Shown piece after piece: positions 1 to 12,237 of a DNA stretch of 64,000 nt (positions are counted from its first letter, which is position 1; every line of letters begins with the position of its first letter). Below the pieces are notes generated by a model. That model was not told the origin of the DNA. It did no database searches and worked only from the letters and a program-made list of their open reading frames with translations. Location: contig NC_026657.2 in NCBI RefSeq assembly GCF_000004075.3, positions 35,202,732-35,266,731 on the forward strand, read 5' to 3'. The translations under genes and the position numbers were made by a program. The stretch is from Cucumis sativus. Taxonomy: Eukaryota > Streptophyta > Magnoliopsida > Cucurbitales > Cucurbitaceae.

Positions 1-1304
1 ATATTTATTTTGCTTGCACCAATAGCACTAGGAGTGGATGGAATTAAACCAAGTTAAAAAGAAAAATCAAATCTAGAGATATGGCCCCTGAAAATCTTTT
101 TGTCATTTCTTTCACATCAAAGAGACCACAAGAAATTTATTTTGAATGCCGATCATAGAAGGAGAGGCCAAAAAAGAGTAATGCAAGAATATACCCATTA
201 TATCAATTGGACCAACCAAAAGAACCAAAACATTGTTACCCAAAAAGCAGGATAGGAAAGAGCATATTGCTCACTCATACATTCTCAACCATTCAATAAA
301 AGAAAAATAGCCTTAACCTAAGATATCAAATGAATGCATTTGAACCTCTAATTTAACAAATCTACTTACTAGAGTTTACATCGAGTAAAGTTAAAAGGTT
401 CAATTTCCTTGTCTTTATGTATTTGTAAAAAAACAAAGTATTTGTAAAAAAACAAAGTATAAATTGAGCTTTTATGGTTAATTCATAAGATTTGTGTCTC
501 AAACTTTTTTTTATTTAGTAATTTTATGGTTTGATTAAAAAGTTTCCATTCTAGATTTTGTACTTTTGAGTAATTGTTGTAGAAAAAACATTAGAGTTAG
601 ATAATTAAGTTTGTAACAATTTTTTTAAAAATATGTAAATATAGCAAAATTTATTATTTTAATAATATAACTTATCACTTTTAATATGTCTATCACTTTA
701 TGGTCCCTTAAATTTAAATTATATTAGGTTTGTAAATCTTTGCATGATATTATATTAGCTAATACTTTTAGTCTAATTTTTAAAATATGAGTTTAGTTCA
801 CACAACATAAGAGTTGGGAATTTAGTGCTTAGTGCTGAAGGGCTCTTATAACGCCAAGCATTCTTAACATCGCATACAACAGCATGCCTACTTAATATCT
901 TAAATCAGAGCTTTAAAGTGGGGTTCTAAAAGAAAATTTCAAACAAGAAGAATGGACATCCTCCCAATTAGGGAATGATTCAGTTTTCGATTCGACTACA
1001 CAACCGAATCATGAACACCTGTCCAAGTCCAACTTGTTTGAAGTGTGATTATTCTGTTTTCAAGAGAAAAATACTGGAAAGGTAAATGTTATAAGGACCA
1101 TCGTTCTCCAAGAATATTAACACGTTATTTGATTAGTATCTCTTTTCAAAGATCCTACTAATTGTTTAAAACACAGATACTTGGAAACATTCAGCAAAGC
1201 ATTTAACCAACTTCATATGCATAAATAGTTCTAATCCAAATGAAGGACACATAAAACATATCTTTGGTTGAGCAAAGCTTGATTGTGAAACAGCAGCATC
1301 TGGA
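1..1304. other. Gene-free flank downstream of the cathepsin B gene
   Basis: AT-rich DNA with no coding exon that I can support. The last 150-200 bases before 1305 are probably the 3' untranslated region of the minus-strand cathepsin B gene. A short tandem duplication at 421-458 and an AT-rich stretch near 600-760, resembling the 'atagcaaaat...tatcact' repeats seen elsewhere in the window, are the only structures noticed. Confidence 0.6.
421..458. repeat. Perfect 19-bp tandem duplication
   Basis: The 19-base unit atttgtaaaaaaacaaagt occurs twice in direct succession (421-439 and 440-458) with no mismatch. This looks like recent replication slippage. Confidence 0.9.
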
Positions 1305-4300
1305 TCATATGGCAGCCTCCCTGGCAATATTTTTAGTTGAGGGTAAACCAGCAACAACGTCTTCCTCAATCCCACACTCATTCGTTCCTCTTCTTATCTT
1401 GAAGTAGCCATCCTAAGAATTTAAATTTAAATCCATTATAGTCAGACAGACAGAAAGTACATTCAAAACAAGCACTTAACTAAAAAAGTTGTGCACACTT
1501 GTTTAAAAGTTGCTTAGTAACAAATAAATTTGACCTTCAGCTTTACGTTCTCAAAAGCTTCATGGTAAACCACTTGAACTAAAACCACTCAACAAATGCT
1601 TTCACATAGGGCTCTTTAAGTGGTTTTGACTTTGTTCAAGAGTACTTTTACATCAGAACCAAACATAATTGAGTTTGAGAGGTGATGTTTTTTATCATGG
1701 AAAAAGTGCTTTTAGCCATGTTAAAAGTACTTCACTTCCAAACATAATCTTACGAGGAAAAATCTAAAGGTAAACAAAACGTCATGAGAACTTACATCGC
1801 CCCAGCCTCTGTTCCACTGATTCGCCAAAAGCTGTGACAAGAAAATGGACATGTTAGGATAATATCTCAACAAAATTGGCGAAAACAAAATTACGAGTTC
1901 GAAAATAAAGTAAGAAGAGGGTATCTCAACAGACCCAATAATCCTCTCCATCATCCGTTGTTCCCCATCCAATAAGCTTCACAGCATGGCCTCCCATTAC
2001 ATCGCCGGTAATATGTTTGTAAACGCCAGATTTATAGTGAGCAAAATCCTGTATATTGGTACAAGAAGCATTGCTTTTACAATTAAGATCGAGATAAAAG
2101 AATATTCGCAGCCATCAAATTTTTACCTATGAAACATTCTGATTATTGTTCAGAAATCTCTCAAGAAATGCCAACAAAATCAAAGGACTAAAGATTTGCA
2201 AATTGTTGCCCAGCTTATGGCGCTGATTTTACAAATATTGATTAGGCCTCTAGCCTAATGACCGCCATAAGCAACAGATGGTGTTACCTTGGGTTCTACT
2301 TTAATTCCTAGGGGTTTCCAAGAAATCAAATTGTTGTCGTGATGCCATGCAGTGGATTCAAGTACCATGGACTTGACTTTTCTTCCCCCACTACTCTATT
2401 TTGGTAGCGATGAAACATCTCAAAACTTCGGATTTGCACTGTGAATCTACCATTATGAGTTATTTGTTAGTGTATGAGGTGTTACTATTGGTTCAGCTTG
2501 AGTTAGTGTTTCCATATGGAAATTCTAGTTCTTCTGGAACACATTTTGAGTTGGTGGTGTTTCCATAAGAAAATTGTAGTTCTTCTGGAACCCATTTTGA
2601 GCTGGTGGAGGAAGAACAAACAAACAAAGAAGAAGAAGAATATGTTGCCAACAGAAGACAGATTCTATACCGTCTTTCAATGAATTTTGTGAATGGCCAG
2701 CCCCTATCAATGGGTAAAGCTTCCATACTATTTCTTGAAAACCGTCTTTCTAAATATGCTGACTTACTATCTTTGACCCACTACTGCACTGCCATGGAGA
2801 TAGCTTGAAGATTTTCTGACAACATGGCTTTCCCAAATTTAGTAGGTGTTTAAATATGAAGTTTGGAGTTCATAGGTTAGAATTAGGAAATCTGAATTTG
2901 AGGTGCAAAGTTATAAGATAGAGTTTCGTACAAACTTCAATCGTATTTACTATTGAAGTTAAGTTGTTTAACACCAGAATGTTGATCAGCAAAACATTCC
3001 CCAATTGTTTTTATAGGGAGCTTAGTTTTAATATCCAATATCAGATTGAATTCGTTATAATTCTATAGGGACATCTTTCATTTCAACTTAGTCAAACACG
3101 AAGGACAGCTGAAGTAGTTCAACGAATCTTAGAAACATATTTGAGGAGTTCTACAATCTCAGGCAAAAGGAATTGGTAAATTGGATTTTATGGGCAAAAT
3201 AGTGCTATGAGCTAGCATTTAATTGCAAAGAAGACACGATTTTCAATAGTTTATGGCAGAGATATTGCAACACTCCTGCATTATATCCAAGGCTAGTGTT
3301 GATAGATAGTCTGCAATAAGCGCTACATAAATTCAATGAGATGAGATTCTACAAAACTTATCATAAAAGCTTAATCAAGGACGAAAAGGTTCAACGGCTC
3401 CAAACATTAGAAGGTATTTTCAAAATTTCTAAACTATAGACGGCAGACCATAATTTCACAGGTTGGTAGCAACCCCCCAATTCTGAGAATATATCTTGTA
3501 TTCCCAGCTCAAAAATAAATTCGGTAACATCAAATTACACAGATTACATTACTATCAGGCATGAAGAGTACACTGATCTTATTACTCCTCATAAAAGCTT
3601 AATTATTACTCTCGCCCCAACCAAGGGTTGGGCAACCCTTTAAACAAACATCCTAGCTGTAAAGTTGAATGGTACTTGAAAGTCTTCAACATAAACTATG
3701 GCCATGTAATTTTAGTTTAAAATTGTTACTGTAATCAAACTTCCAAATCTTTGGTTATTAATACGTAAACTACATCTATAAAGCATGTGTACTTGCTAAG
3801 CAGGGACGCAAAAAGGATATATACACACCACAGAAATGTTATCCAAAAAATTGAACACAATAAACCAAATGAGAAGTAAGATGATTCACTTACCTCGTAC
3901 ACTGTGAAGGAAACCTCGACTGGTCCATTCTTATAAACTTCTGCCATGATATCATTGGGATCCCTTTTAACCCTATAAGCACTAACACCATAGTGCTTTG
4001 TTTTTCTCCAAATCTGGTTCTTATCTACACAATGCCTGACACATCTAGGAGTAGGATATGCAGGTTCACAGCCAGGGTGGGAACAACCAGTAGTGTCAAA
4101 ATATGGATCACACTGTAAGGTTTCACAAAGTTATTTACAGCGTTTATCAACATCAAAAGCATAAACTTCAAGAGCCATATGTTAAGACATGACCAAAAAA
4201 ATTTCAAACGACAAGCCTTAAGTTACATATGGAGTGCATTCTCCAATTAGCTACAAAAGTTACCTGTTCAGTAACAACTCCATGACGAACAAAGTATCGC

Positions 4301-6574
4301 CATGCAGAAATCGGGTAACCCCCATCACAGCCATCACCACACATGAACCCACAGCATGCCAAAAGGTCATTAACAGACAAAGTAATGTTCTGAAACAAAT
4401 ATTATATTTGGTTACCAATAAATAGGGAAAGAAATTTGGCTACTTAAACATTTATACCGTAGTGAACAAGAATAGCAGTGCAGTTAACAAACCATGTCAA
4501 AATGAATGCAGAATCGATCTGAAAGTGACTCAACAGCACCAAATGCCCAGCAAGAACCACAGTGCCCCTAAAACGTAACATAAGGACAGGATGAGAATTT
4601 TCATAAATCATAATACAGGAGGAATTTTAAAAAATAATAATAATGGAAAATAGTTACCTGATCTTTACGAGGACATTCATCAGGAAATTTTGACATTAAA
4701 AGAGGGAAACGTCAGAATGTTTTTATTTGAAAATAGTCTGAATTCTATAACAGTAAAGTGAGATGAAGTAATTAACCTAGAATGGTTCCAATGCTGATAC
4801 ACTGAGGCCAAGCTTCTCTTGCATCAAAGCTTTTTGGCAACTTTAAAGACTTGGGATGGGATAAAACAGGGGTACTTTTCAAATCCTTTTCAGGAGTTTG
4901 TTTGACGCCAAGCAGGTACTTGAATTGGCTAACCTGGACAATAAACAGTAGTGTCAATACATTAACAAACAAGAAAAGAGTTCTTACAAAAATAAAAGAC
5001 GAGAGCGCTTAGTACAAGTCAGAGGAAACAAACCAAATGCCAACCATCAATAATAGAATGAAGTAAAGCAAGTTGAAACTTACAGAATAGTTCGAAAAAC
5101 GTGGGTTCATGGTAGCTTTCCAGCCAGCCTGTGGGTGTTCGTTTACATGCCGAACGATAGACTCCTGCAAGACATCGTAAAAACTATTAGAGGTGTTTCA
5201 AATTATAATAACAACAATATTTTACAATAAATGAAAGAAATTGAAGTATTCAGGGCATAGTTCAGGTTAGAAATGCTTTGGGTTAGTTAAACAGGTTCTC
5301 GGTAACTCAAACTCAAAAGATTATTCAGATAAAACAAATTGAATATATTCGGTTCAGAAAATAAACGGGTAGGTAAACCATATTTAATTAAAAGGATAAT
5401 TGTTATTTTAATTTTTTTAGTATTAGACCTCAGAAATGAAGTTCAAAACTATTAATATTCACATCTAAATGAATTAGTACAATTTAAAAGTCATTATCAA
5501 ATAAAATTTGATAACAAAAGTATACATATAGATGCAATTTAAAAAACTGAAAATCCAAAGGGACCAAGATGAGAAATTGTTATCTAAATAGTTATAAATC
5601 TTTTCTTCAAACCGATCAAAAGTCATCGTTAATGAATTGGTTAAGGAGATAAAGAGATGAGTGTCACTGTCTTAGAACCATTGAAAACAACAAATTTGCG
5701 AAAACAGAAAAGTAGTACCTGAAGAATATCAGCATCGAGTTTGAACTTTAGAACTTGTTCCTCTGCATAGACCTGCTGTCAACGGAGTACGCAATATATT
5801 GAATAACAATTGTAAAGGATCGGGTAGATTCTTATAACAAACAAATACTTAAGCAATATCTCCTTGTGAACTGCTCCAAAATAGCTAAAAATCAAGCACG
5901 TTACTGCAAATATTGTACAACGATCAAATCGACTAAATAACAACAGTAGAAAAAGAATCTACACTTATTGTTGAAATTGCAAAGTGGTGATCGTTTTCAG
6001 ATACTTTCTATAAGCCATGTTGACAGAGCCAAGGGTTTTCATATCCTTAGTAGTTCAGCAAATGTCTGTGTATAATAGATTTAACTCCACAAATAGAAAA
6101 TACTCAACTCCCCTGTTCGCCCTAGATTATTCCTATAGATTCACACGACACCTTTTAGGTTGAGAGTTGGTGAAAGGTGGAATTCCACCGATATATAAAA
6201 AACAACAATAATAAGCTGAAGACAAGAGAGGTAATGAGTTAACCATTATAAAGTTTCTCGATTAATCCTACAATAGAAATTATGATGTAAACCCCACAAC
6301 ATAATAGCTTTAATCTAAATCAAATAGTCTATTCCATCACTTTTTTTTTTTTTTTTTGAGATTCGAACTAAACAATTGGCACACTGGGCCACGATCACTT
6401 CCAAAAATAGAGGAAAGCTGAAGAGCAACAACAAGAACACAAGAGAATTACAGAAGAAGCCAACAAAATTAAAGGCAGAAAAGAATAAGGAACCTCACTC
6501 ACCTGATGATGGAAGGTGCAGACGGCAGCCAAAAATAGCAAGGAAAGGGACAAATAGAAGTGAGATGATGCCAT
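1305..6574 (-). CDS. Cathepsin B-like cysteine protease (papain family C1A)
   Basis: Secreted or vacuolar thiol protease that cleaves proteins in the lytic pathway. Plant members are linked to senescence and defence cell death (family knowledge). Eleven exons, read downward: 6574-6503, 5772-5719, 5164-5084, 4933-4777, 4662-4658, 4567-4493, 4389-4264, 4112-3894, 2048-1935, 1831-1796, 1412-1305, giving 348 aa. Residues 1-24 form a hydrophobic signal peptide ([20 protein letters not shown]). A propeptide follows, with the mature start near LPKSFDARE. The catalytic Cys lies in [10 protein letters not shown] (about C129), the His in [11 protein letters not shown] (about H284) and the Asn in [11 protein letters not shown] (about N305). 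The occluding-loop region is the short plant form (GCSHPGC). The length is slightly below the usual ~360 aa because the C-terminal tail is short. Every junction is GT-AG and keeps frame. Intron 8 (2049-3893) is the longest. Confidence 0.95.
2500..2598. repeat. Imperfect ~50-bp tandem direct repeat in intron 8 of the cathepsin B gene
   Basis: Two adjacent copies (2500-2547 and 2548-2598) share gtttccata and tagttcttctggaac followed by cattttgag. A third copy begins as gagctggtgg. It is intronic and has no coding meaning that I can see. Confidence 0.8.
4658..4662 (-). other. Five-nucleotide microexon of the cathepsin B gene
   Basis: Exon 4 ends with a single G of a split codon (4777) and exon 6 starts with GGG-CAC (4567). 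Joining them directly frameshifts into an early stop just before the catalytic Cys. The minus strand has AAAG|ATCAG|GTAACT at 4666-4653, a 5-base exon with AG before and GT after. Including it gives G|AT CAG GGG CAC, restoring the invariant Asp-Gln-Gly-His-Cys of papain-family enzymes. Flanking introns are 114 and 90 nt. Within the two introns I found only one match to the AG-ATCAG-GT pattern. Confidence 0.85.
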
Positions 6575-8218
6575 TTCCTTGCTATTTTGGAAGGCGGAAT
6601 CAAAATCAGAAACAGAAACAGAAACAGAGGCGATGAAAATGGAGGAAAAGGAGAGAGTGGGTGGGGAAAATAGGAAGAGATGAGTTCCGTATAAGAAATG
6701 GAGTGTTAAGATATGGGAAAAAGGACCAATCCAAAGTTTCCCTTTGATTCGACTACCGAATTAACGTCATCCATGTTCGGACGCCATGCTGCTGCCATTG
6801 GCAACCAATCGTTTTCCACAAAAATCACTTTCTCGGCCTTCGCAATTGTCTTCGAAATAACCATAAGGATAAGATATTTCTGGAAAATGTCAATTTTAAG
6901 TTTTTTATTTCATATTTTTAGTATTCCCTAAATCCAACCAAAGTCTCTAAAAATGTCTCAATTATTTTTTGAACAAATTTTAGTTTGCTTTAATTTTAAA
7001 TTCTTTTGTTAAATTTTAAAAATGAATTATTATTTTTTAAAAAAATTGACTATCAAAACATTTTATTTTGAACTCATTATCAAATGAATTGTAATAAAAA
7101 TTACAATTTTTTATAAATATATATTTTTTTCTATTCAATTCCAGTAGGTCATCATTTATTAATGTTGACAAAAACTCTTGAGTGTACTAGACGTTTATAT
7201 AAATATATTATATGGCTTTTAGAATAAGTTAGATGTTAATTATATTTTATCTAACATATGTGATATTTTAATTTTTTTTTCTTGGTGTTTATATATAACG
7301 AAAATGTTGATTTACTCCTATTATATATTAAATCTTATCTAAAAAGTTAATATCATGTTCTTAACTTCTTTATTTGTTATTGCAAATTTTATGTTTGAAA
7401 TCAATTTTACACGGATCTATTGATCATTACTACATGCTAATTGGAACTCACTTTTTATTTACTTCGGAAGGAGTAATCTTGAGAGTTTTTTATGTGTTTG
7501 AACAGTTGAACATGAGTTTTGAGAGTTCTTGTATTGAAGGCATCCTTGTTTTACATTTCTACTCTTTATTTCTCTTACATATATGATCATAACAGTGAGA
7601 AAACAAAAATAATTTTAGAAAAACAAAAAACTAAATAATTACCGAACAAAACTTAAGTTATCCTTACTTTTACTATAATCAATCAGGTAAATTGTATCCT
7701 TCTTTTAATGTTAGGTGTAAATTATATACTCCATATAATTGTAGTTTATCTAATCTTATGGTCAATCCGAGAAACTTTTTGTAATTAATTGGATTTGATC
7801 TATACTTTCATCTCAATAATAATAATAACACTACTATGATAGTAAACACTAATGAAATGTACACATATTTAAAGATGAGTTTTATCTTTCCTCCATCTCT
7901 ATTTTTCAGATTTTTCACATATATTGAATAATTTCATCTTCGAATAAGTTTGCTAAGAGAAAATATGCAAAGGAAGAAAAACATTACAAGACATGGTAAC
8001 TTTTCTTCTCCCCACTCTTTTATTACATTTTTCTCAAATGCAAAACTAAGAACAAAACAGCATAGAGGTGCAATTGTGATACGATTCTCATTCTGAAGTC
8101 CCAACAAAATTCATGATGCTAATCATGTAAAAGATAATAATTTATTCATATTAATTACGTCTAAAATGGGTTAAAATAATAATAAAAAAGAAGCATACAC
8201 AAAATCAGTAATGATAAA
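6575..8218. other. Promoter side of the cathepsin B gene and 3' side of the RPC10 gene
   Basis: No supportable coding exon. The first ~150 bases left of 6720 are probably the 5' leader and promoter of the cathepsin B gene, and include an A/G-rich run with cagaaacagaaacagaaacag at about 6607-6629. The rest (6900-8200) is AT-rich intergenic DNA with no open reading frame resembling a known protein. Confidence 0.6.
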
Positions 8219-10415
8219 TTAATCCTCGCGCCAATTCTGTCGACAGTTTTCGTTCATGCACTTGTAAAATGTTGTAGCAGGTTCATCAGCTGATCTCAGT
8301 TGTATTTGTATGAAAGCAGCCTTCCCAAACGCACAATTTGGACATGTTGCTACAAAATAGCAAAAAGAGAAACAAAAACCAGTTTAGAGAACAAAGAGAA
8401 GCACACAACAAAGGAACGTCATTTTGATTCCTTACAGAACCACACCTCAAAAGCCAGCAATTAGGACAGGAAAGTCGAGCCATTAAGCACTACATTGGAC
8501 ATTTCATTCTAACCAACGTAGAACAAAGGCATCCATACTACCTTGGTTCCCAACAATAACTCAGTCATGCTTGATCAGAACCCTCCACCCGTTTCACTCT
8601 GAAACGTTAACCACTCTGATAGAATTGTTAGGTACTTAAGCATCTTGGAGAACCACACTCCAAAAGCCAGCTATTGGGGTGAGAGAGCCAGGCCACTCAA
8701 GTACCACATTGGTCATTCTATTCTAACTAATGTGGGACAAAGGCATACTATACTATCTTGGTTCCCAACAGGTTTATCATTCTCTATAATATATCACCTA
8801 CCTATACTTTCAGAAAACAAAATAGTGCCAATACTTTGCATCTATTCAATAATAAGTTGTGTAATAAGGCTGTACTAACGTTCTACAACTTCAAAAAATG
8901 AATCACCATATTATTCTTTTAATCATGATTACCATATATTATTCAACGCCCGTTTCCTTGTTGTAGAGATAGGCCACAACCCAGAAACTTTTCTTTCTTC
9001 CTCTCATAAAAAACATTACAGATAGAAACCTAATTTTCTTAAGCATGAAATTATGACAAGAAAAAATGGGAGAGATTACTCATTAGGGATTGCTTTTATG
9101 GTATGGATAAAAGCTCCAGGTAATCTGTTAAGAAGTTAACCTCGTAATACAAAAAAGTACATATCTAAGGGTCAATTTCAACTAAAGAACTGCAGCTTAA
9201 GGATTACTTTTGCAGTAATTTAAAATCAAATATTTAGAATTCAAGAACACGATTGTAGTACAACCAATAGAATAAACCATGTTCAAATAAGGTCATCAAC
9301 TATCTTAATCAATCTATAGTCCATAGGAAGGCAACTATCTTACTGAAGTTGTGAAAGAGGATTGGAAGTCAAAGCTTCCCAAAAAGTGCAAAGTTTTCAA
9401 GTGATCATTCTCTTCAACATCAGTGAACCTAACCGCATTATTCCAGGACAAGTTCTCATTGTTCCTCTAAACTGAATTGGTGTTTCCTTTTAGAAGGAAT
9501 AATTGATTCTCCATATTTTTATGGAGTGTTGGTCATGTAAATGGAAATGTTTTGAAGTTTATAGAGCCTAATAGCTTTAAAGCGCTTCATTTTTAAGCTT
9601 CAAGGAAGTTTAAACATAAAAACAGTATTATGTGGGTTAACGGTACTGTTGCCAATTTGTAAAATACTCCAACTCAATCATGACTTCAAACGGTGGGATT
9701 CTTTCTTCATAGCTACTTGTATTTTTAGCACAACAACTACTAGAATGGGGATCAAACCTTCAACACGAGAGAGGAAGACCATGCAAATTATCATTGAGCT
9801 AAGTTCAATTTGGCTTCTTTCTAAGTACTTGTTGACTTTTGGTGACTTAGACTTTTCATAAATTCATTTAATTAAAGGAAATATAACTGCCGTCTGCCAC
9901 ACTTATTTGGCCTATCATATAAGTGCATATGCATGAGCACTTAAAATTTTTTAAAGGTGAATCAGGTCATTGCCCTTGCAATAGCTATTTGATTATATCT
10001 TTCCCCAACTCCAGCTGGTGGAATTTTGATTAAAAAACAAAGGCTATGTACAGAGGAGGAAAGAAAAGAACCTAGAAGGGAAAGATGTATACCTTCGGTT
10101 TGAGCTGCATTTTTCATATCGTCATCAGAGATTATGGGTTCTAATTCCTTTTTCACCAGATGTTGCTTTCTTTTTATTTTTACCTGAATAGTAGAACCAC
10201 GAGAAGGCAATCCTTAAGTCAGAACAAGAGAAATTAATAGGTAAAAAAGGGAAGCAAACAACTTGAGGCCTTACAACTAAAAAGAAATTTCAGCAACACA
10301 CCCTGTTTTCCAAGTAGGACACATATGGACAAGTTGGGCAGAAGAACCTGGAAGATTTACCCATATTGGGCAACTCAAATTGCAGCATGTTCCCGCAAGT
10401 TGGGCAAAACTCCAT
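8219..10415 (-). CDS. RPC10: DNA-directed RNA polymerase III subunit RPC10 (C11, TFIIS-like)
   Basis: Small zinc-ribbon subunit of nuclear RNA polymerase III that promotes transcript cleavage, termination and re-initiation (family knowledge). Three exons: 10415-10302, 10183-10093 and 8349-8219, giving 111 aa, the usual family length. An N-terminal zinc ribbon has C4/C7 and C26/C29 (MEFCPTCGN and FFCPTCPY). A basic linker (VKIKRKQHLVKKELE) follows. A C-terminal TFIIS-type ribbon has C71/C74 and C99/C104, with the acidic hairpin RSADEP at about residues 87-92 that supplies the catalytic Asp-Glu. A 5' UTR exon near 10873-10980 and an intron whose acceptor lies a few bases before the ATG (GTTAG|GACCTAGCTA) are likely. 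Intron 2 (8350-10092) holds duplicated repeat sequence. The gene is divergent from the next one. Confidence 0.95.
8437..8770. repeat. Duplicated ~120-bp dispersed repeat within the RPC10 intron
   Basis: Segments 8437-8555 and 8649-8770 are diverged direct copies. Both start gaaccacac, contain aaaagccag, and end with acaaaggcat followed by ccttggttcccaaca (first copy) or tcttggttcccaaca (second copy). The motif tgtgggaca and the boundary caaca suggest remnants of a small LTR-like element, but I cannot assign a family. Confidence 0.7.
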
Positions 10416-12237
10416 TAGCTAGGTCCTAACACAAACCCATCATTTATCAATCAATAATCAGACGGATCAAACATACAATCCACTCACTCAACAGCCATAC
10501 AAATACTATACGATACAGTGAAACGCCAATTTCTAAATCGAGCTCGAAAATACGCCAGTTCTTAAATATTTTCTTTACATATATAAATGTAACATAAAGA
10601 TGCTAAATTTTAATTAACAAAAAGCATAAAACACCAAATTAATAATATAAAGATACTTAATTTAACCCACAAAATACATTTTACACTTACTCAACCAAAC
10701 ATTCAATAATTCAATAATTCAATAATAGAGGAGGTTAGGTTGAGCTTTGGAAGAAATTGATGATTGGCCTGGCTTGAGAATGAAGATGCCATATTACTAA
10801 CTAATAATTTAAGTTACATTTTTAAATAAAAAAGAAAAAGAAAAAGAAAAAACAGAGAGCTTTGACACTGACCACCGGCGGTGGTGGCGAGGCTGAGGCG
10901 TGGTCGGAGACGAGGAAGATGGAGGAAGCGGGTGACTCGTGGGTTCCGAGGGAAATCTGATTTACTTAGGGCTTGCCTTTCTTTCTTATTTATTTTCCTT
11001 CTCTGCAGATTCTCTTAGTTTGTAAATGCTAATTAAAATAAATTTTATGTGATTCAAATGGGCTTAAAATCCATCATAAATATCAATAGTTGGGATTATG
11101 TCGATTAAATTCAAAATAATTAAATATATATAATATTTTTAAAAATTTAAACTATATCGTAAATAGAAGTTTATTATTGTAAACATGATCATATTTATAA
11201 CTTTTTAGATAAATTATAAAAAACAAAATATTTATACTTTATACGAAAATTAAATCTAATATTGTCATTTAGTGGTAAAATTTTGCTACCATTAAATATT
11301 TGGTTCATTTTGCTGGAGTGGTTTTACTTTTTCTTTTTTTTTTTTTTGAAGTATTTGAAAGTTAATGTTCTTGATATTATTTAGCATTATTATTTAACTA
11401 TAAAAAAAAGGCTAAAATTCCTTACAAAAATACAAAACAAAGCTTCGTTCTCTCGTCTTTTGGCGCGCTAGTTCATCAAACTGACGAGTGGAGAAGCAAA
11501 CGAGCGGAGAAAATTGGTGAGTAATATTGATATCGAACCGCATTATATTTTCTCCATCTGTCGAATGCTACATATTATGATTTATTTGATCTTGTTGTTC
11601 TTCATTCATATGCAAGCACTTCAAGTCATCCTATAATTTGATCATCATAGTTTGCTTAAACAAACAGCTGATTGAACAAACTGCCCTAAGAACTGCGACG
11701 ATCAACGGTTTGGTATCGATTCTATATGAAACCTGTTGTTTTCGCCATTTTCTTCTCCTTTTCAAATTGTACTACTGGAAAATCAAAATTGATTCCGACT
11801 TGTGTGATGTCTCCCGGATTAGATTCCTGACGTTCATTTTGAATACGCAAGACGTAAACTGTGTTACTCGCCCTATGCTATTAAGAATAATTTTAACGTC
11901 GATTGATGTGTGTAATCTTACGTTTGAGGATCTTACTGAAACTTCTGAAATTTCAACTTCTTTGTACGTCCATTTCAGAGTGTTACGATTTTTTACTTAT
12001 TTCTGCTGTCCGGTTTCAAATTCTTTTCATCTTTTCTCTTGATTTAGCTTTAGGTAAAGCGTTTAATTAATCTACTTATTGTCGTTTGAGTATCCCTCTC
12101 TCTGTGCGTGGAGCAATGAGTTCTTGCGTTTAGATAATTGAGCTCATGACAACCACAAATTCTTTCAATGATGTTTACTTTTCTATGAAAAACTTCTGAC
12201 TATGCTACAGTTGGTTGATAGCAACTGCGTATTTGGA
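10416..12237. other. Shared upstream region of divergent RPC10 and coiled-coil genes
   Basis: GC-rich leader-like DNA at 10873-10980 (minus strand) ends in a donor-like GGTGGTCAGTG and fits a 5' UTR exon of RPC10. On the plus strand 11440-11516 (tctcgtcttttggcgcgcta ... gaaaattg|gtgagtaat) fits a 5' UTR exon of the next gene, with an acceptor near 12213 (ctacag). That leaves about 460 AT-rich bases (10981-11440) as the likely bidirectional promoter. The ttcaataa repeats (about 10702-10725) and a GAAAAA run near 10829-10852 are simple sequence. Confidence 0.55.

Noticed and set aside
6340..6370. Poly-T followed by gagattcgaac, resembling a tRNA 3' half or Pol III terminator
   Set aside because: No cloverleaf can be built. 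Such 'gattcgaac' pieces are common in old plant repeats and this one lies in a cathepsin B intron.
11638..12042. 134-codon open frame on the plus strand
   Set aside because: It lies in the predicted 5' leader intron of the coiled-coil gene, has no recognisable domain and is bounded by no splice logic. Probably chance.
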